DNA of 64,000 nt from Natronosporangium hydrolyticum (lineage in GTDB: Bacteria; Actinomycetota; Actinomycetes; Mycobacteriales; Micromonosporaceae): assembly GCF_016925615.1 (NCBI RefSeq), contig NZ_CP070499.1, positions 5,208,001 through 5,272,000 on the forward strand. Direction: 5' to 3'. Of the stretch, positions 1 to 7,232 are shown piece by piece. Position 1 is the stretch's first letter, and each line of letters opens with the position of its first letter. Under the pieces are notes generated by a model, which was given only the letters and a program-made list of their open reading frames with translations, was not told where the DNA came from and ran no database searches. Made by a program: the position numbers and the translations under genes.

Positions 1-567
1 CCTCAAACTAGACAGAGAGCGCCTTCGTGACCAGAGTAGACACGCGGGCATGGAGGGGACGATGGTAAGGTTACGCTCTCGTTCAAAATCCGTACTGCGT
101 TAGAGATCACGGAGAAGATGACTAGGACGCTGAATATCCGGTTTGCGATGAACATGCCCGAAGCTGGAACACTTACCCCGATAATCCTGATACTGATCAT
201 TATCTTAATTCGCCTATAGCCGAACGTACGCCCTGGCTGAGAGGTGTCCCTGCTCCGCCAGGGCGTACGAGACCCCCACATCAGTGGGGAGCACACTTAG
301 CAAATCCGAACTGCCGGATCACCCCCGACAAACCCCGGGGATTGCTACCACAGCATGTCACGAGCTGACAAACGCGTACGTGACGGCGTGACCGCTCCGA
401 CTCTGGGCACCAGGTGGACGACAATGGGCAAGCCGGTAAGAAGGTCGAGCTCTCGCTGCACCGTTTGTGCTCGCAGCTCTCGTAGGGCACGAAGCGGCAC
501 CTCGGCCGGCCCGCTCATGCTCACGCTCCAAGATCGTCAGACGGCCCGGGGAGCTGAGATGAGCGGG
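1..567. other. Intergenic region, no supported gene
   Basis: This stretch is AT-richer than the rest of the window, especially about 60-230, and the reading frames through it lack typical actinobacterial codon bias. It contains a 13-bp perfect inverted repeat (225-237 with 257-269), a second small hairpin (274-279 with 284-289) and, at 447-486, a 40-bp sequence repeated near 49.5 kb. An AT-rich partly palindromic stretch at 191-204 (TACTGATCATTATC) resembles a Fur-type site, but no gene start follows it. It may be the promoter of a gene beyond the left edge, or a decayed region. Confidence 0.5.
225..269. terminator. 13-bp inverted repeat hairpin
   Basis: CGTACGCCCTGGC at 225-237 is exactly complementary to GCCAGGGCGTACG at 257-269, with a 19-nt loop. 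It is followed at once by a 6-bp hairpin (274-279/284-289, loop ATCA). It lies about 300 bp beyond the end of the minus-strand importer operon and may end that transcript. No T-tract is present, and a protein-binding site is equally possible. Confidence 0.4.
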
Positions 568-927
568 CTAGGCCGGCTTTTTGCGGCACACCAGGAGGGC
601 CGCGATGATGGCCGCGATCAGCAGCGCTACGAATGCGTCCCGGGGATGATGGTGGTCACGCCCGTCCCGGTGGTGCCGGTGGTCCCGGTGGTCCCGTTCG
701 TGCCGATCGTCCCGCCGGTCCCGGCGGTCGAGGTCCGGCACCGGACGGTGATCCCCATCCGCGACGACCAGGCCCGCCCCGGCGGCCGGCGCCGACCCGA
801 CCGGCTCACCGACGATGGCCGTCGGCGGTGGCGCCGTTGTCGACCGCGGGGCGGCGTGGCCCGGGGCGGGCACCGCCAGCACCGTCGGTATCAACATTGA
901 CAGAAGCCACCACCGCCATGCAGGCAT
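568..927 (-). CDS. Small His/Asp-rich membrane-anchored exported protein, putative metal binder
   Basis: This 119-residue protein has an N-terminal export signal (residues 1 to about 26, Trp/Leu-rich core, Ala-rich cleavage area), a Pro/Ala spacer, a charged block at 57-97 with 9 His and 12 Asp, one C-terminal membrane helix (about 97-113) and a Cys-Arg-Lys-Lys tail. The expected topology places the His/Asp block outside the membrane. A strong ribosome site (GGGGAGGAG, 6 nt before ATG) supports the start. It is the last gene after a FecBCD-type importer, 122 bp downstream on the same strand. A role in scavenging or passing a divalent metal to the importer is inferred from composition and context. 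No named family is recognised. The DNA of the block is a run of imperfect 9-bp repeats. Confidence 0.65.
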   Translation of the reverse strand: MPAWRWWLLSMLIPTVLAVPAPGHAAPRSTTAPPPTAIVGEPVGSAPAAGAGLVVADGDHRPVPDLDRRDRRDDRHERDHRDHRHHRDGRDHHHPRDAFVALLIAAIIAALLVCRKKPA

Positions 928-1049
928 CGTTCTCCTCCCCGGCAGCGCCGAAACTGACCATGAGGGGCATCAATGACTCTACCGGCGCACGCCGCTCAAC
1001 AGCAGCAAATCGGAGAAATGCTCCCGATGTCGGCGTACGGGGTGGGGAT

Positions 1050-1817
1050 TCAGTCAACGGCCGGTTGCGGCCGGAAGACCAGCTGGACGCAGTCGTCGTC
1101 GAGGACGGTGCGGACCGAGATCCGGTAGACCGGCTCGAGGACCGCCGGGGTCAACACCTCGGCGACCGGGCCGGCCGCGACAACGCTGCCCCGGTCGAGC
1201 AGCACCAGCTGGTCGCAGTAGCGGGCCGCCAGGTTCAGGTCGTGCAGCACCACCACGGTCGTGATCCTAAGCTCGCGTACCAGCTGCAGGACCTCATGCT
1301 GGTAGCGGACGTCGAGATGGTTGGTGGGTTCGTCGAGCAGCAGGTGGCCCGCCTGTTGGGCGATCGCCCGGGCGATCAGGGTCCGTTGCTTCTCGCCGCC
1401 GGAGAGCGTGTGGAACGCCCGGTCGGCAAGCTCGCGCAGGCCGACCCGGTGCAGCGCGGCCGCCGCGATCCGGTGGTCCTCGGTGCGGTAGGCCTGCAAC
1501 GCCGACCGGTGGGGAGCCCGGCCCAGCAGCACCATGTCGGCGACGGTGACCGGCAACTCGGATGGTGCCTCCTGAGCGACGACCGCGATCTGCTGCGGCA
1601 ACTGCCGACCGGTCAGCGAGCCGACCGGCCGATCGTCGACGAGCACCGTGCCGCCGCTGGGCACCAACGCCGCGTACAGGATGCGCAGCAGGGTGGTCTT
1701 GCCGCTGCCGTTGGGCCCGATCAGCCCCACCACCCCACCCGCGTGGGCGGTCAGGCCCACACCGGCCAGCACCGGGGTGCCATCGTAGGCGAAGGTGACA
1801 TCCGAGGCGTTGATCAT
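1050..1817 (-). CDS. FecCD-type ABC transporter ATP-binding protein
   Basis: This 255-residue ATPase of the siderophore/haem/cobalamin importer family (FhuC/FecE/BtuD-like) energises uptake from the cytoplasmic face. It has Walker A GPNGSGKTT (34-42), a Q-loop Gln at 82, signature LSGGE (138-142), Walker B with catalytic Glu 163 in LLLDEPTNHLD, and a switch His in VVLHDLNLA. It lies 13 nt downstream of the permease gene, after the binding-protein gene, so the three form one minus-strand operon. The substrate cannot be read from the ATPase; iron-siderophore, other metallophores, corrinoid and F420-0-type systems share this fold. Confidence 0.93.
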   Translation of the reverse strand: MINASDVTFAYDGTPVLAGVGLTAHAGGVVGLIGPNGSGKTTLLRILYAALVPSGGTVLVDDRPVGSLTGRQLPQQIAVVAQEAPSELPVTVADMVLLGRAPHRSALQAYRTEDHRIAAAALHRVGLRELADRAFHTLSGGEKQRTLIARAIAQQAGHLLLDEPTNHLDVRYQHEVLQLVRELRITTVVVLHDLNLAARYCDQLVLLDRGSVVAAGPVAEVLTPAVLEPVYRISVRTVLDDDCVQLVFRPQPAVD

Positions 1818-1830
1818 CGTGCCCGCTCCT

Positions 1831-2886
1831 TCACGCCGCCGCCTGCAACCGCCGCACCAGCAACAGCAGGAATGGCGCCCCGACCAGCGCGGTGACGATG
1901 CCCAGCGGCAGTTCCCGGGGTACGAACGCGGTCCGGGCGAGCACGTCGGCCCAGATCAGGAAGGTGGCTCCGAGTAGCGCCGCGACCGGCAACAGTCGCC
2001 GGTGGACGCTGCCGACCAGCAGCCGGGCCACATGGGGGACGACCAGGCCGACGAAGCCGATGCCGCCGGAGACCGCCACCGCGGCGCCGACGCAGAGCGT
2101 CACCACCAGCAGCACCTGGATCCGCAGCCGGACCGGTGGGCTGCCGAACGCGTGTGCGGTGTCGTCGCCGAGCGTCAACGCGTCCAACCGGCGTCCCCAC
2201 AGGACAAATACCAGAAAGGCGACCACAGTGACCAGTCCGGCCACCCAGACCGCCAGCCAGTTGGCCCGGGTCAGCGAACCCAGCAGCCAGAACAGGATCG
2301 CCCGGGCGCCCTCCGGGGTGTCCGAGGCGAAGATGAGGAAGCTGGTGAGCGCGTTCAGGACGTAGCCGACGGCGACGCCGGCCAGCAACAGCCGGATCGA
2401 GGTGAGCCCGCCGCCGCGGCCGGCCAGCGCGAACACCAGCGCGGTGGCGGCGAGCGCCCCTAGAAAAGCGCTGCCGGTCAACGAGATCGCCCCCAGCGCC
2501 GCGCCCACTCCGAACAGGATGGTGAGCGAGGCGCCGGTGGCGGCGCCGGCGCTGACCCCCAGCAGGTACGGTTCGGCGAGAACGTTGCGGACCACCGCTT
2601 GCAGCGCCACCCCGCAGATCGCCAACGCGGCGCCCACGACCGCGGCGAGCAGCACCCGGGGCACCCGGACCAGCCAGACGATGCTCTGTTCGGAGCCGTC
2701 CCAGCTGATGTCGGGCGAGCCGAACAGCTGGTGGGCGATGATCCGGGCCACCGTGTCCGGTGGGATCGCCACCGGCCCGAGACCGATCGCCACCGGGACG
2801 CTGACCACCAGCAGGGCGGTGAGGCCGCCGACCCAGGCCAAGGTACGCCAGATCCGGGCGCCCCGGTCCAGGTCGTCGGCGCTCAC
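1831..2886 (-). CDS. FecCD-family ABC transporter permease
   Basis: This 351-residue integral membrane protein has the alternating hydrophobic segments of FecCD/BtuC permeases. Recognisable family patterns include RVPRVLLAAVVGAALAICG near residue 75 and the conserved GGIGFVGLVVPHVAR stretch near the C-terminus, which forms the coupling region to the ATPase. It starts with GTG at 2886, 26 nt after the substrate-binding protein. One permease gene implies a homodimeric channel. It should import whatever ligand the lipoprotein at 2913-3935 binds. Confidence 0.93.
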   Translation of the reverse strand: MSADDLDRGARIWRTLAWVGGLTALLVVSVPVAIGLGPVAIPPDTVARIIAHQLFGSPDISWDGSEQSIVWLVRVPRVLLAAVVGAALAICGVALQAVVRNVLAEPYLLGVSAGAATGASLTILFGVGAALGAISLTGSAFLGALAATALVFALAGRGGGLTSIRLLLAGVAVGYVLNALTSFLIFASDTPEGARAILFWLLGSLTRANWLAVWVAGLVTVVAFLVFVLWGRRLDALTLGDDTAHAFGSPPVRLRIQVLLVVTLCVGAAVAVSGGIGFVGLVVPHVARLLVGSVHRRLLPVAALLGATFLIWADVLARTAFVPRELPLGIVTALVGAPFLLLLVRRLQAAA

Positions 2887-2912
2887 CCGCCCGGGTTCGG
2901 TGAGGGTACGAG

Positions 2913-3935
2913 TCAGGTCAGGCTCCGCAGCTGCTCGGCGAGCTGCTCCAGCCCGTCCACTGCGATGATGCTGTTGCCGGTGTAGAAGAAGTCGATCGCC
3001 AGCACCCGGTCGTCGGCGACGGCGGGGATGTCTTCGAGTTCGCCCCGGTCGGCCAGCGCCGCCTCGGCGGTCTCGGCAGAGTTGTCGCTCGCCTGGTAGA
3101 GGGCGATGATGACCTCGGGCTGAGCGTCGATCAAGGCTTCCACGCTGGGTTCGAAGTAGCGCTGCGCGGTGTCACCGAAGACGTTCTGGAAGCCCAGGAT
3201 CCCCAGCTGCTCGTGCACCATGCTGAGCCCGCCGTAGGCGCCGAGGGCGCTGTCGGCGCCGCTGACGAAGAGCGCGGCGCCGGGGCGGGCACTGTCACCT
3301 TCGACCTGTGCGGCGACCGCGTCGACCCGGGCCTGGAGCTCTTCGATCGCCGTCTGCGCCTGCTCCTCGGTGCCGAGCAGCTGCCCGTAGGTGGTGATGT
3401 CGTCGTACACCGCGGCCAGGGCGGAGTAGTCGGCGGCGTCCTGGCCGGCGCCGGCATCGTCACACCGGCCGGAGATGATCAAGCTGGGGATGCCGGCGTC
3501 GGCCAACTCCTCGGGGGAGGTGGCGTTCAGACCGAAGGTGACCACCAGGTCCGGCTGCTCGCCGATGATGCTCTCCCGGCTGATCTCGCCGGAGCCGGGG
3601 ACGTCGATGGTCGGGAGGTCGGCGAGGTCGTCGGCGGCGGCGCCGAGCGGTTCGCCGTCGACCGGGCCGAAGGTGCTGATCCGGTCTACCCCGCCGGCGG
3701 CCCACAGCATGGCGGCGGCTTCACCGCCGAGGGCGAGGATCCGTTCCGGTGGCTGCTCGATGACGACGTCCCGGCCGCAGTTCGTCACGGTCATCGGGTA
3801 CTCGCCGGCACCGCCGGGATCGGGGTCGGGCTCGGTGCCGCAGGCGGCACCGGCGGCCAGGACGACGGTGGCCAGCAGGGCTGCGCTGACCCGGTGGGCG
3901 TGCCGGCGTACGAGCGCCCGGGAGGGGTGGGGCAT
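2913..3935 (-). CDS. FecB-type substrate-binding lipoprotein
   Basis: This 340-residue extracellular binding protein (helical-backbone metal receptor/Peripla_BP_2 fold) belongs to the adjacent importer. The ATG at 3935 is chosen because it gives Arg-rich residues, a hydrophobic core and a lipobox-like AGAAC with Cys32; upstream in-frame starts would add an unconvincing 40-residue leader. After the anchor comes an acidic Pro/Asp linker, then TVTNCGRDVVIEQPPERI, typical of actinobacterial siderophore-type receptors, and PDLVVTFGLNATSPEELADA. An operator-like palindrome lies 26 nt upstream. The NCG motif also occurs in proteins proposed to bind F420-0, so the ligand is open; metal-chelate is favoured by context. 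Confidence 0.88.
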   Translation of the reverse strand: MPHPSRALVRRHAHRVSAALLATVVLAAGAACGTEPDPDPGGAGEYPMTVTNCGRDVVIEQPPERILALGGEAAAMLWAAGGVDRISTFGPVDGEPLGAAADDLADLPTIDVPGSGEISRESIIGEQPDLVVTFGLNATSPEELADAGIPSLIISGRCDDAGAGQDAADYSALAAVYDDITTYGQLLGTEEQAQTAIEELQARVDAVAAQVEGDSARPGAALFVSGADSALGAYGGLSMVHEQLGILGFQNVFGDTAQRYFEPSVEALIDAQPEVIIALYQASDNSAETAEAALADRGELEDIPAVADDRVLAIDFFYTGNSIIAVDGLEQLAEQLRSLT

Positions 3936-3960
3936 CGGGGTGGGCCGTCCTCTCACAATA

Positions 3961-3975
3961 TGAATATCATTTTTA
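3961..3975. promoter_or_regulatory. Fur/Zur-like operator upstream of importer operon
   Basis: TGAATATCATTTTTA is an imperfect palindrome in an AT-rich island inside GC-rich DNA, 26 nt upstream of the binding-protein ATG. Each half-site differs by one base from TGAAAAT, the half-site of actinobacterial Zur boxes (TGAAAATnATTTTCA), so 12 of 14 positions match. Fur-family regulators share this geometry, so zinc control is the favoured reading, not a proven one. The position suits repression of the minus-strand operon. Confidence 0.5.
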
Positions 3976-4038
3976 GCAGTATCGGCGGGGCGGTGGTCGA
4001 GCCGCTCCCGCCGCCGGCACCCCGCCCACGCCACCTTA

Positions 4039-4055
4039 TTGCAATTCATTAGCAT
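4039..4055. promoter_or_regulatory. Second Fur-family-like operator (Nur/Zur type) upstream of MFS-dioxygenase operon
   Basis: TTGCAATTCATTAGCAT lies 41 nt before the GTG of the MFS gene. It matches the published Streptomyces Nur (nickel) geometry TTGCAA-N5-TTGCAA at 10 of 12 positions. The inner 15 bases (TGCAATTCATTAGCA) match a Zur box at 10 of 14. It is the counterpart of the palindrome at 3961-3975, one per divergent operon. Which Fur paralogue binds cannot be decided by eye. Confidence 0.4.
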
Positions 4056-4095
4056 CTACTAGGTTGGCGCAACAGTTGCCCGGAGGTACCACCAG

Positions 4096-5373
4096 GTGAG
4101 CACACCCTCGACTGCCGAGGCGGTTCCGCCCCGGCAGCGGCCGATCCTGCTGACCCCCGCCGTCCTCCGGCTCTGGACCGGCACCACCGCCTCCGGACTC
4201 GCCACCTGGGCGCTGCCCTTCCTACTCGGGCTCGCGGTCGTCGACGGCACGCTCAGCGCCACCGGCCTCGGCATCGTACTCGCCACCCGTACCGTGGGGT
4301 TCCTGGTCGCGGTGCCGATCAGCGGCGTGCTCGCCGACCGTTACTCCCGCCGCGGCACGGTGCTGTGGGCGGGGATCGCCGCCGGCGCCGCCACCCCGGT
4401 GATGTTCCTCGGCCTCGGCCGTTCGGTCGCGCTGATGGCGGTGGCCGCGGTCGTCGTCGGCGCCGGCCAGGGCGCCTGCCGACCGGCGTTCCAGGCGCTC
4501 ACCGCCGAGATCGTGGCGCCGGAGCGCCGCCAGGCGGTCAACGCCGCGATGTCGCTGGCGGTCCGGCTCACCACCTTCATCGCGCCGGGGCTAGCGGTGC
4601 TACTCGGCCTGCTGATGGGGGTCGAGGCGATGCTGCTCGGCACGGCGCTGCTGTGGCTCTGCGCCGGCCTGCTGCCACCCCCCGGGCTCTCACCCACCCC
4701 CACCGGGCCCCGGCCACCGACATCGCTGCTCACCGAATTCGCCGACGGGGTGCGCGAGGCCCGCCGGCACCCCTGGTTCCTCGCCGGCCTGGCCGCCCTC
4801 ACCGCCGTCATCACCACCGGCTACTCGGCCACCTCGGTCGCGTTGCCGATCGTCAGCCGGGACGAGTACGGCACCGAGGTGGTGCTCGCCGCCGCGCTCG
4901 CCGGCTATACCGCCGGCGGCCTGCTCGGCGCGGTACTCATCGCCCGCTGGCGACCCAGCGCCCAGGGTTGGGCCGCGTTGGCAGCCCTGGCCGGCTACGG
5001 CTTCGCACCGCTGGCGCTGCTGCTGCCGGTCCACCCGGTGCTGGTGGTCGCGGCGTATGTCCTGGCGGGGCTGGGCATCGAGCTGTTCAACGTGCCGTGG
5101 TTCACCGCCACCCAGCGGGAGGTCGAGCCCACCAAACTGGCCCGAGTCTCCTCACTGGACTTCCTGCTCTCCTACGGCCTCGCCCCGATCGGCCTGGCGC
5201 TGATCGCCCCCGCGATCGCCACCTTCGGCGCGACCGCGGTACTGCTGGTCTGCGCGGCCATCTGTTTCCTGGCGCCGGCGTTTGCGGCGCTCGCTCCCGG
5301 CGCCCGCCGGTTCTCGGCGCCGCCCCCACCGAACACTCCGACCGCGAGCATCCACGTAGCGACAAGGCGATGA
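4096..5373 (+). CDS. MFS transporter, DHA3/EntS-like exporter
   Basis: This 425-residue protein has about 12 predicted helices and the MFS loop motif GVLADRYSRRGTVL after helix 2. The overall pattern is that of the MFS_3/DHA3 group, which includes enterobactin exporter EntS and many drug exporters. GTG 4096 follows GGAGG by 9 nt. It reads divergently from a FecBCD-type importer across a promoter with paired palindromes, and four nt separate its stop from the dioxygenase start, so the two are probably one operon. Export of a metal-chelating small molecule is inferred from this context; macrolide-type resistance is the alternative. Confidence 0.88.
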   Translation: MSTPSTAEAVPPRQRPILLTPAVLRLWTGTTASGLATWALPFLLGLAVVDGTLSATGLGIVLATRTVGFLVAVPISGVLADRYSRRGTVLWAGIAAGAATPVMFLGLGRSVALMAVAAVVVGAGQGACRPAFQALTAEIVAPERRQAVNAAMSLAVRLTTFIAPGLAVLLGLLMGVEAMLLGTALLWLCAGLLPPPGLSPTPTGPRPPTSLLTEFADGVREARRHPWFLAGLAALTAVITTGYSATSVALPIVSRDEYGTEVVLAAALAGYTAGGLLGAVLIARWRPSAQGWAALAALAGYGFAPLALLLPVHPVLVVAAYVLAGLGIELFNVPWFTATQREVEPTKLARVSSLDFLLSYGLAPIGLALIAPAIATFGATAVLLVCAAICFLAPAFAALAPGARRFSAPPPPNTPTASIHVATRR

Positions 5374-5377
5374 TCCG

Positions 5378-6145
5378 ATGACCACCTCGACCATCAGCGA
5401 CCTCACCGTCACCCCCGCCCGGTACGCGTACCCCGAGGCGGCGCAGGCACGGCGGGCGCTGCGGCGCGACGGCGCGGTGGTGGTGACCGGGCTGCCGGTG
5501 ACCGCCGACGCGCTCGCGGTCGCCGCGGCCTACCTCTACGGCAGCGACCTGCGGCAGCTCTTCCCCTACCGGGAACGGACCTCCCGCGACGGCGGCCCGG
5601 TGCACCTGCACGCCGACAGCTTCGATGTGGTGGTGCAGGCCGGTGGGGTGCCGGTGCGGCGGCGCGACCCCGATGAGGACGCGGTGCTGATCCAATGCGT
5701 ACGGCCGTCGGCCACCGGCGGTGAGTCGTTCATCGCCGACGCGTACCGGTTCGTCGACCAACTGTCGGCCACCGACCCGGCGCTGGTGGACTTCCTCACC
5801 GGGACCGATGTGGACCTCTACGGCGAGTGGGCCACCATGCGGGGCGTGCCGGCGACCCCGCGGGTGGGCCGGCACGTCGAGTACACCCGCGCTGGGCGGC
5901 GCATCGTCCGCCGCAACGACGGCGCGGCGCCGTTGCCGCGCGACCCGGCGGAGGATTACATCGTCGCCGCGCTGGACCGGTTCCGCGCCACGGTGCGGTC
6001 GGTGGAGCCGGAGCTGCGGCGGTTCACCCTCGAACCCGGCGACATCCTGGTGCTGGACAACTACCGCTGCTGGCACGGCCGCGACCCGCACCCCGGCGAG
6101 CGGACGGTCCGGATCCTGACCATGCGCACCGCCGACGCCGCCTGA
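5378..6145 (+). CDS. TauD/TfdA-family Fe(II)/2-oxoglutarate dioxygenase
   Basis: This 255-residue protein has the facial-triad elements of the family: HxD as His78-Ala79-Asp80 in HLHADSFD, distal His233 in YRCWHGRD, and a 2-oxoglutarate-binding Arg among ERTVRIL (242-245). ATGGESFIADA near 112-122 matches the TauD core. Size and motifs point to an active hydroxylase of the TauD/SyrP/clavaminate-synthase-like group that acts on amino acids or peptides. It is coupled to the MFS exporter. Hydroxylation of a metallophore precursor is a reasonable inference, but no NRPS, NIS synthetase or nicotianamine-synthase-like gene lies nearby. Confidence 0.85.
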   Translation: MTTSTISDLTVTPARYAYPEAAQARRALRRDGAVVVTGLPVTADALAVAAAYLYGSDLRQLFPYRERTSRDGGPVHLHADSFDVVVQAGGVPVRRRDPDEDAVLIQCVRPSATGGESFIADAYRFVDQLSATDPALVDFLTGTDVDLYGEWATMRGVPATPRVGRHVEYTRAGRRIVRRNDGAAPLPRDPAEDYIVAALDRFRATVRSVEPELRRFTLEPGDILVLDNYRCWHGRDPHPGERTVRILTMRTADAA

Positions 6146-6180
6146 GCTGCCCGCCGGACCCGCCGCGTACGGGTGAGCGC

Positions 6181-7134
6181 TCAGCTGACCGTACCCCGAC
6201 CCGCCTCCGGCCGGAAGCGCCACTGCAACCGGTAGCGGGCATGAACCGGCGGCGCTTCGGTCTCCCACTCGAAGACGGCCCGACCCGGCTCAGCGCGCCG
6301 GTTCACCGGCGTACGCAGCGGTGCCTCCCCTGTGGACAACGAGGTCTCCACTCCCCACACCTGTGGCTCCGGCGGGGTGGGGAGGTCGACCCGGACCGCC
6401 AGCCGGCCGGTGGGCAGCCGGATCGCCCGCTGGAACCAGGGGCCCCACAGATCATCACGGACCGTGTAGCCGTACTCGATGGTGGTGCGCTGACCGGGGT
6501 AGAGCGGGAACTGCCGGGCCTCGTTCTCGAAGAGCAGCCAGATCTCCTTCAACGCGTCCCGGTCGTGCTTGGCCCGCCAGCGCATCGGCTCCCGATCCTC
6601 GCCGGGGTCGCCGTAGAGGCCGTAGAACTCCAGCTCCGGCAGGGCGAGCGGGTGGCTGCGATGGTGGGCGTTGGACTGCTCCGAATCCTGCGGGTAACGG
6701 TCGACCGCGATCCGGCTGAGCCAGCGACTGAGCGGTTCGGTGCCGGCGTTGTACAGCCGGCGCTGCACCACGCAGCGGTACCGCCCGTCCCGGTAGGTGA
6801 GCGACGCCACCTCTTGTTCGACGACCGGGCCGGGGCCCGGTGGCCGCCAATGCTCGGACACCAGCCCGTGCCGGGTCCGCGCGGCGGCTGAGCGAGCTTC
6901 GTCATAGTCGACGAACGCCTGCCAGACCGCCCCGCCGGCACGGAGCACCAGCTCGGCCCGGCGGGCGAAGTCGGCGGTGGGCCGATGCCGGCCGCGCTCG
7001 ACATGGCTGAGGTAGGACGGGTCGAAACCCATCTGGGCGGCGAGGCGCTTCTTGGTCATGCCGCGGTCGGCACGCCAACGGCTGAACACGGCGGCGAAGG
7101 TCGCGGCGCTCCGCTCAGTCGGGGAGATCGTCAT
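6181..7134 (-). CDS. XRE-family transcriptional regulator with a C-terminal effector-like domain
   Basis: This 317-residue protein has an N-terminal Cro/C1 helix-turn-helix at about 12-70 (MTKKRLAAQMGFDPSYLSH followed by VERGRHRPTADF). About 230 residues follow, rich in aromatic and Arg residues with paired Trp motifs (GPWFQRAIRLPTGRLAVRVD); this part resembles a conserved actinobacterial domain of unknown ligand. It is convergent with the dioxygenase gene and divergent from the FhuF-like gene. It may control this island, but the iron box next door implies separate IdeR/DtxR control of the neighbour. Confidence 0.82.
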   Translation of the reverse strand: MTISPTERSAATFAAVFSRWRADRGMTKKRLAAQMGFDPSYLSHVERGRHRPTADFARRAELVLRAGGAVWQAFVDYDEARSAAARTRHGLVSEHWRPPGPGPVVEQEVASLTYRDGRYRCVVQRRLYNAGTEPLSRWLSRIAVDRYPQDSEQSNAHHRSHPLALPELEFYGLYGDPGEDREPMRWRAKHDRDALKEIWLLFENEARQFPLYPGQRTTIEYGYTVRDDLWGPWFQRAIRLPTGRLAVRVDLPTPPEPQVWGVETSLSTGEAPLRTPVNRRAEPGRAVFEWETEAPPVHARYRLQWRFRPEAGRGTVS

Positions 7135-7207
7135 TGTGGCGTGCCTCCCGGGGGGCTTCCAGTCTCCGTCGCCGCACGCGTTCCCGCAACCGGGTCGCGG
7201 CCGAGAA

Positions 7208-7226
7208 CACGGTTAGGCTAACCTTA
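7208..7226. promoter_or_regulatory. IdeR/DtxR iron box
   Basis: The 19-mer at 7208-7226 contains GGTTAGGCTAACCT, identical to the core of the consensus TTAGGTTAGGCTAACCTAA; 15 of 19 positions match overall. It ends 6 nt before the ATG at 7233 of the FhuF-like gene, so a bound repressor would cover the start site. This is the clearest metalloregulatory site in the window and predicts iron repression. Confidence 0.85.
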
Positions 7227-7232
7227 GTGCTT

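Noticed and set aside
3-296. Minus-strand frame of 97 codons at the left edge with a hydrophobic middle.
   Set aside because: Codon use and amino-acid composition are unlike neighbours, there is no ribosome site, and the frame covers the two hairpins at 225-289.
627-809. Collagen-like Gly-Thr-Thr repeat frame.
   Set aside because: It is an out-of-frame reading of the 9-bp repeats in the His/Asp-rich gene, with no start or signal of its own.
355-900. Plus-strand frame opposite the His/Asp-rich gene, with Pro/Val repeats.
   Set aside because: It is the complement of the repeat DNA; only the minus-strand frame has signal peptide, membrane helix and a ribosome site.
633-1895. Long plus-strand frame antisense to the ABC ATPase.
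   Set aside because: High-GC antisense shadow; the opposite strand has clear Walker motifs.
4051-4075. Possible IdeR box before the MFS gene.
   Set aside because: Only about 9 of 15 bases match around AGGTTGGCGCAAC; much weaker than the box at 7208.
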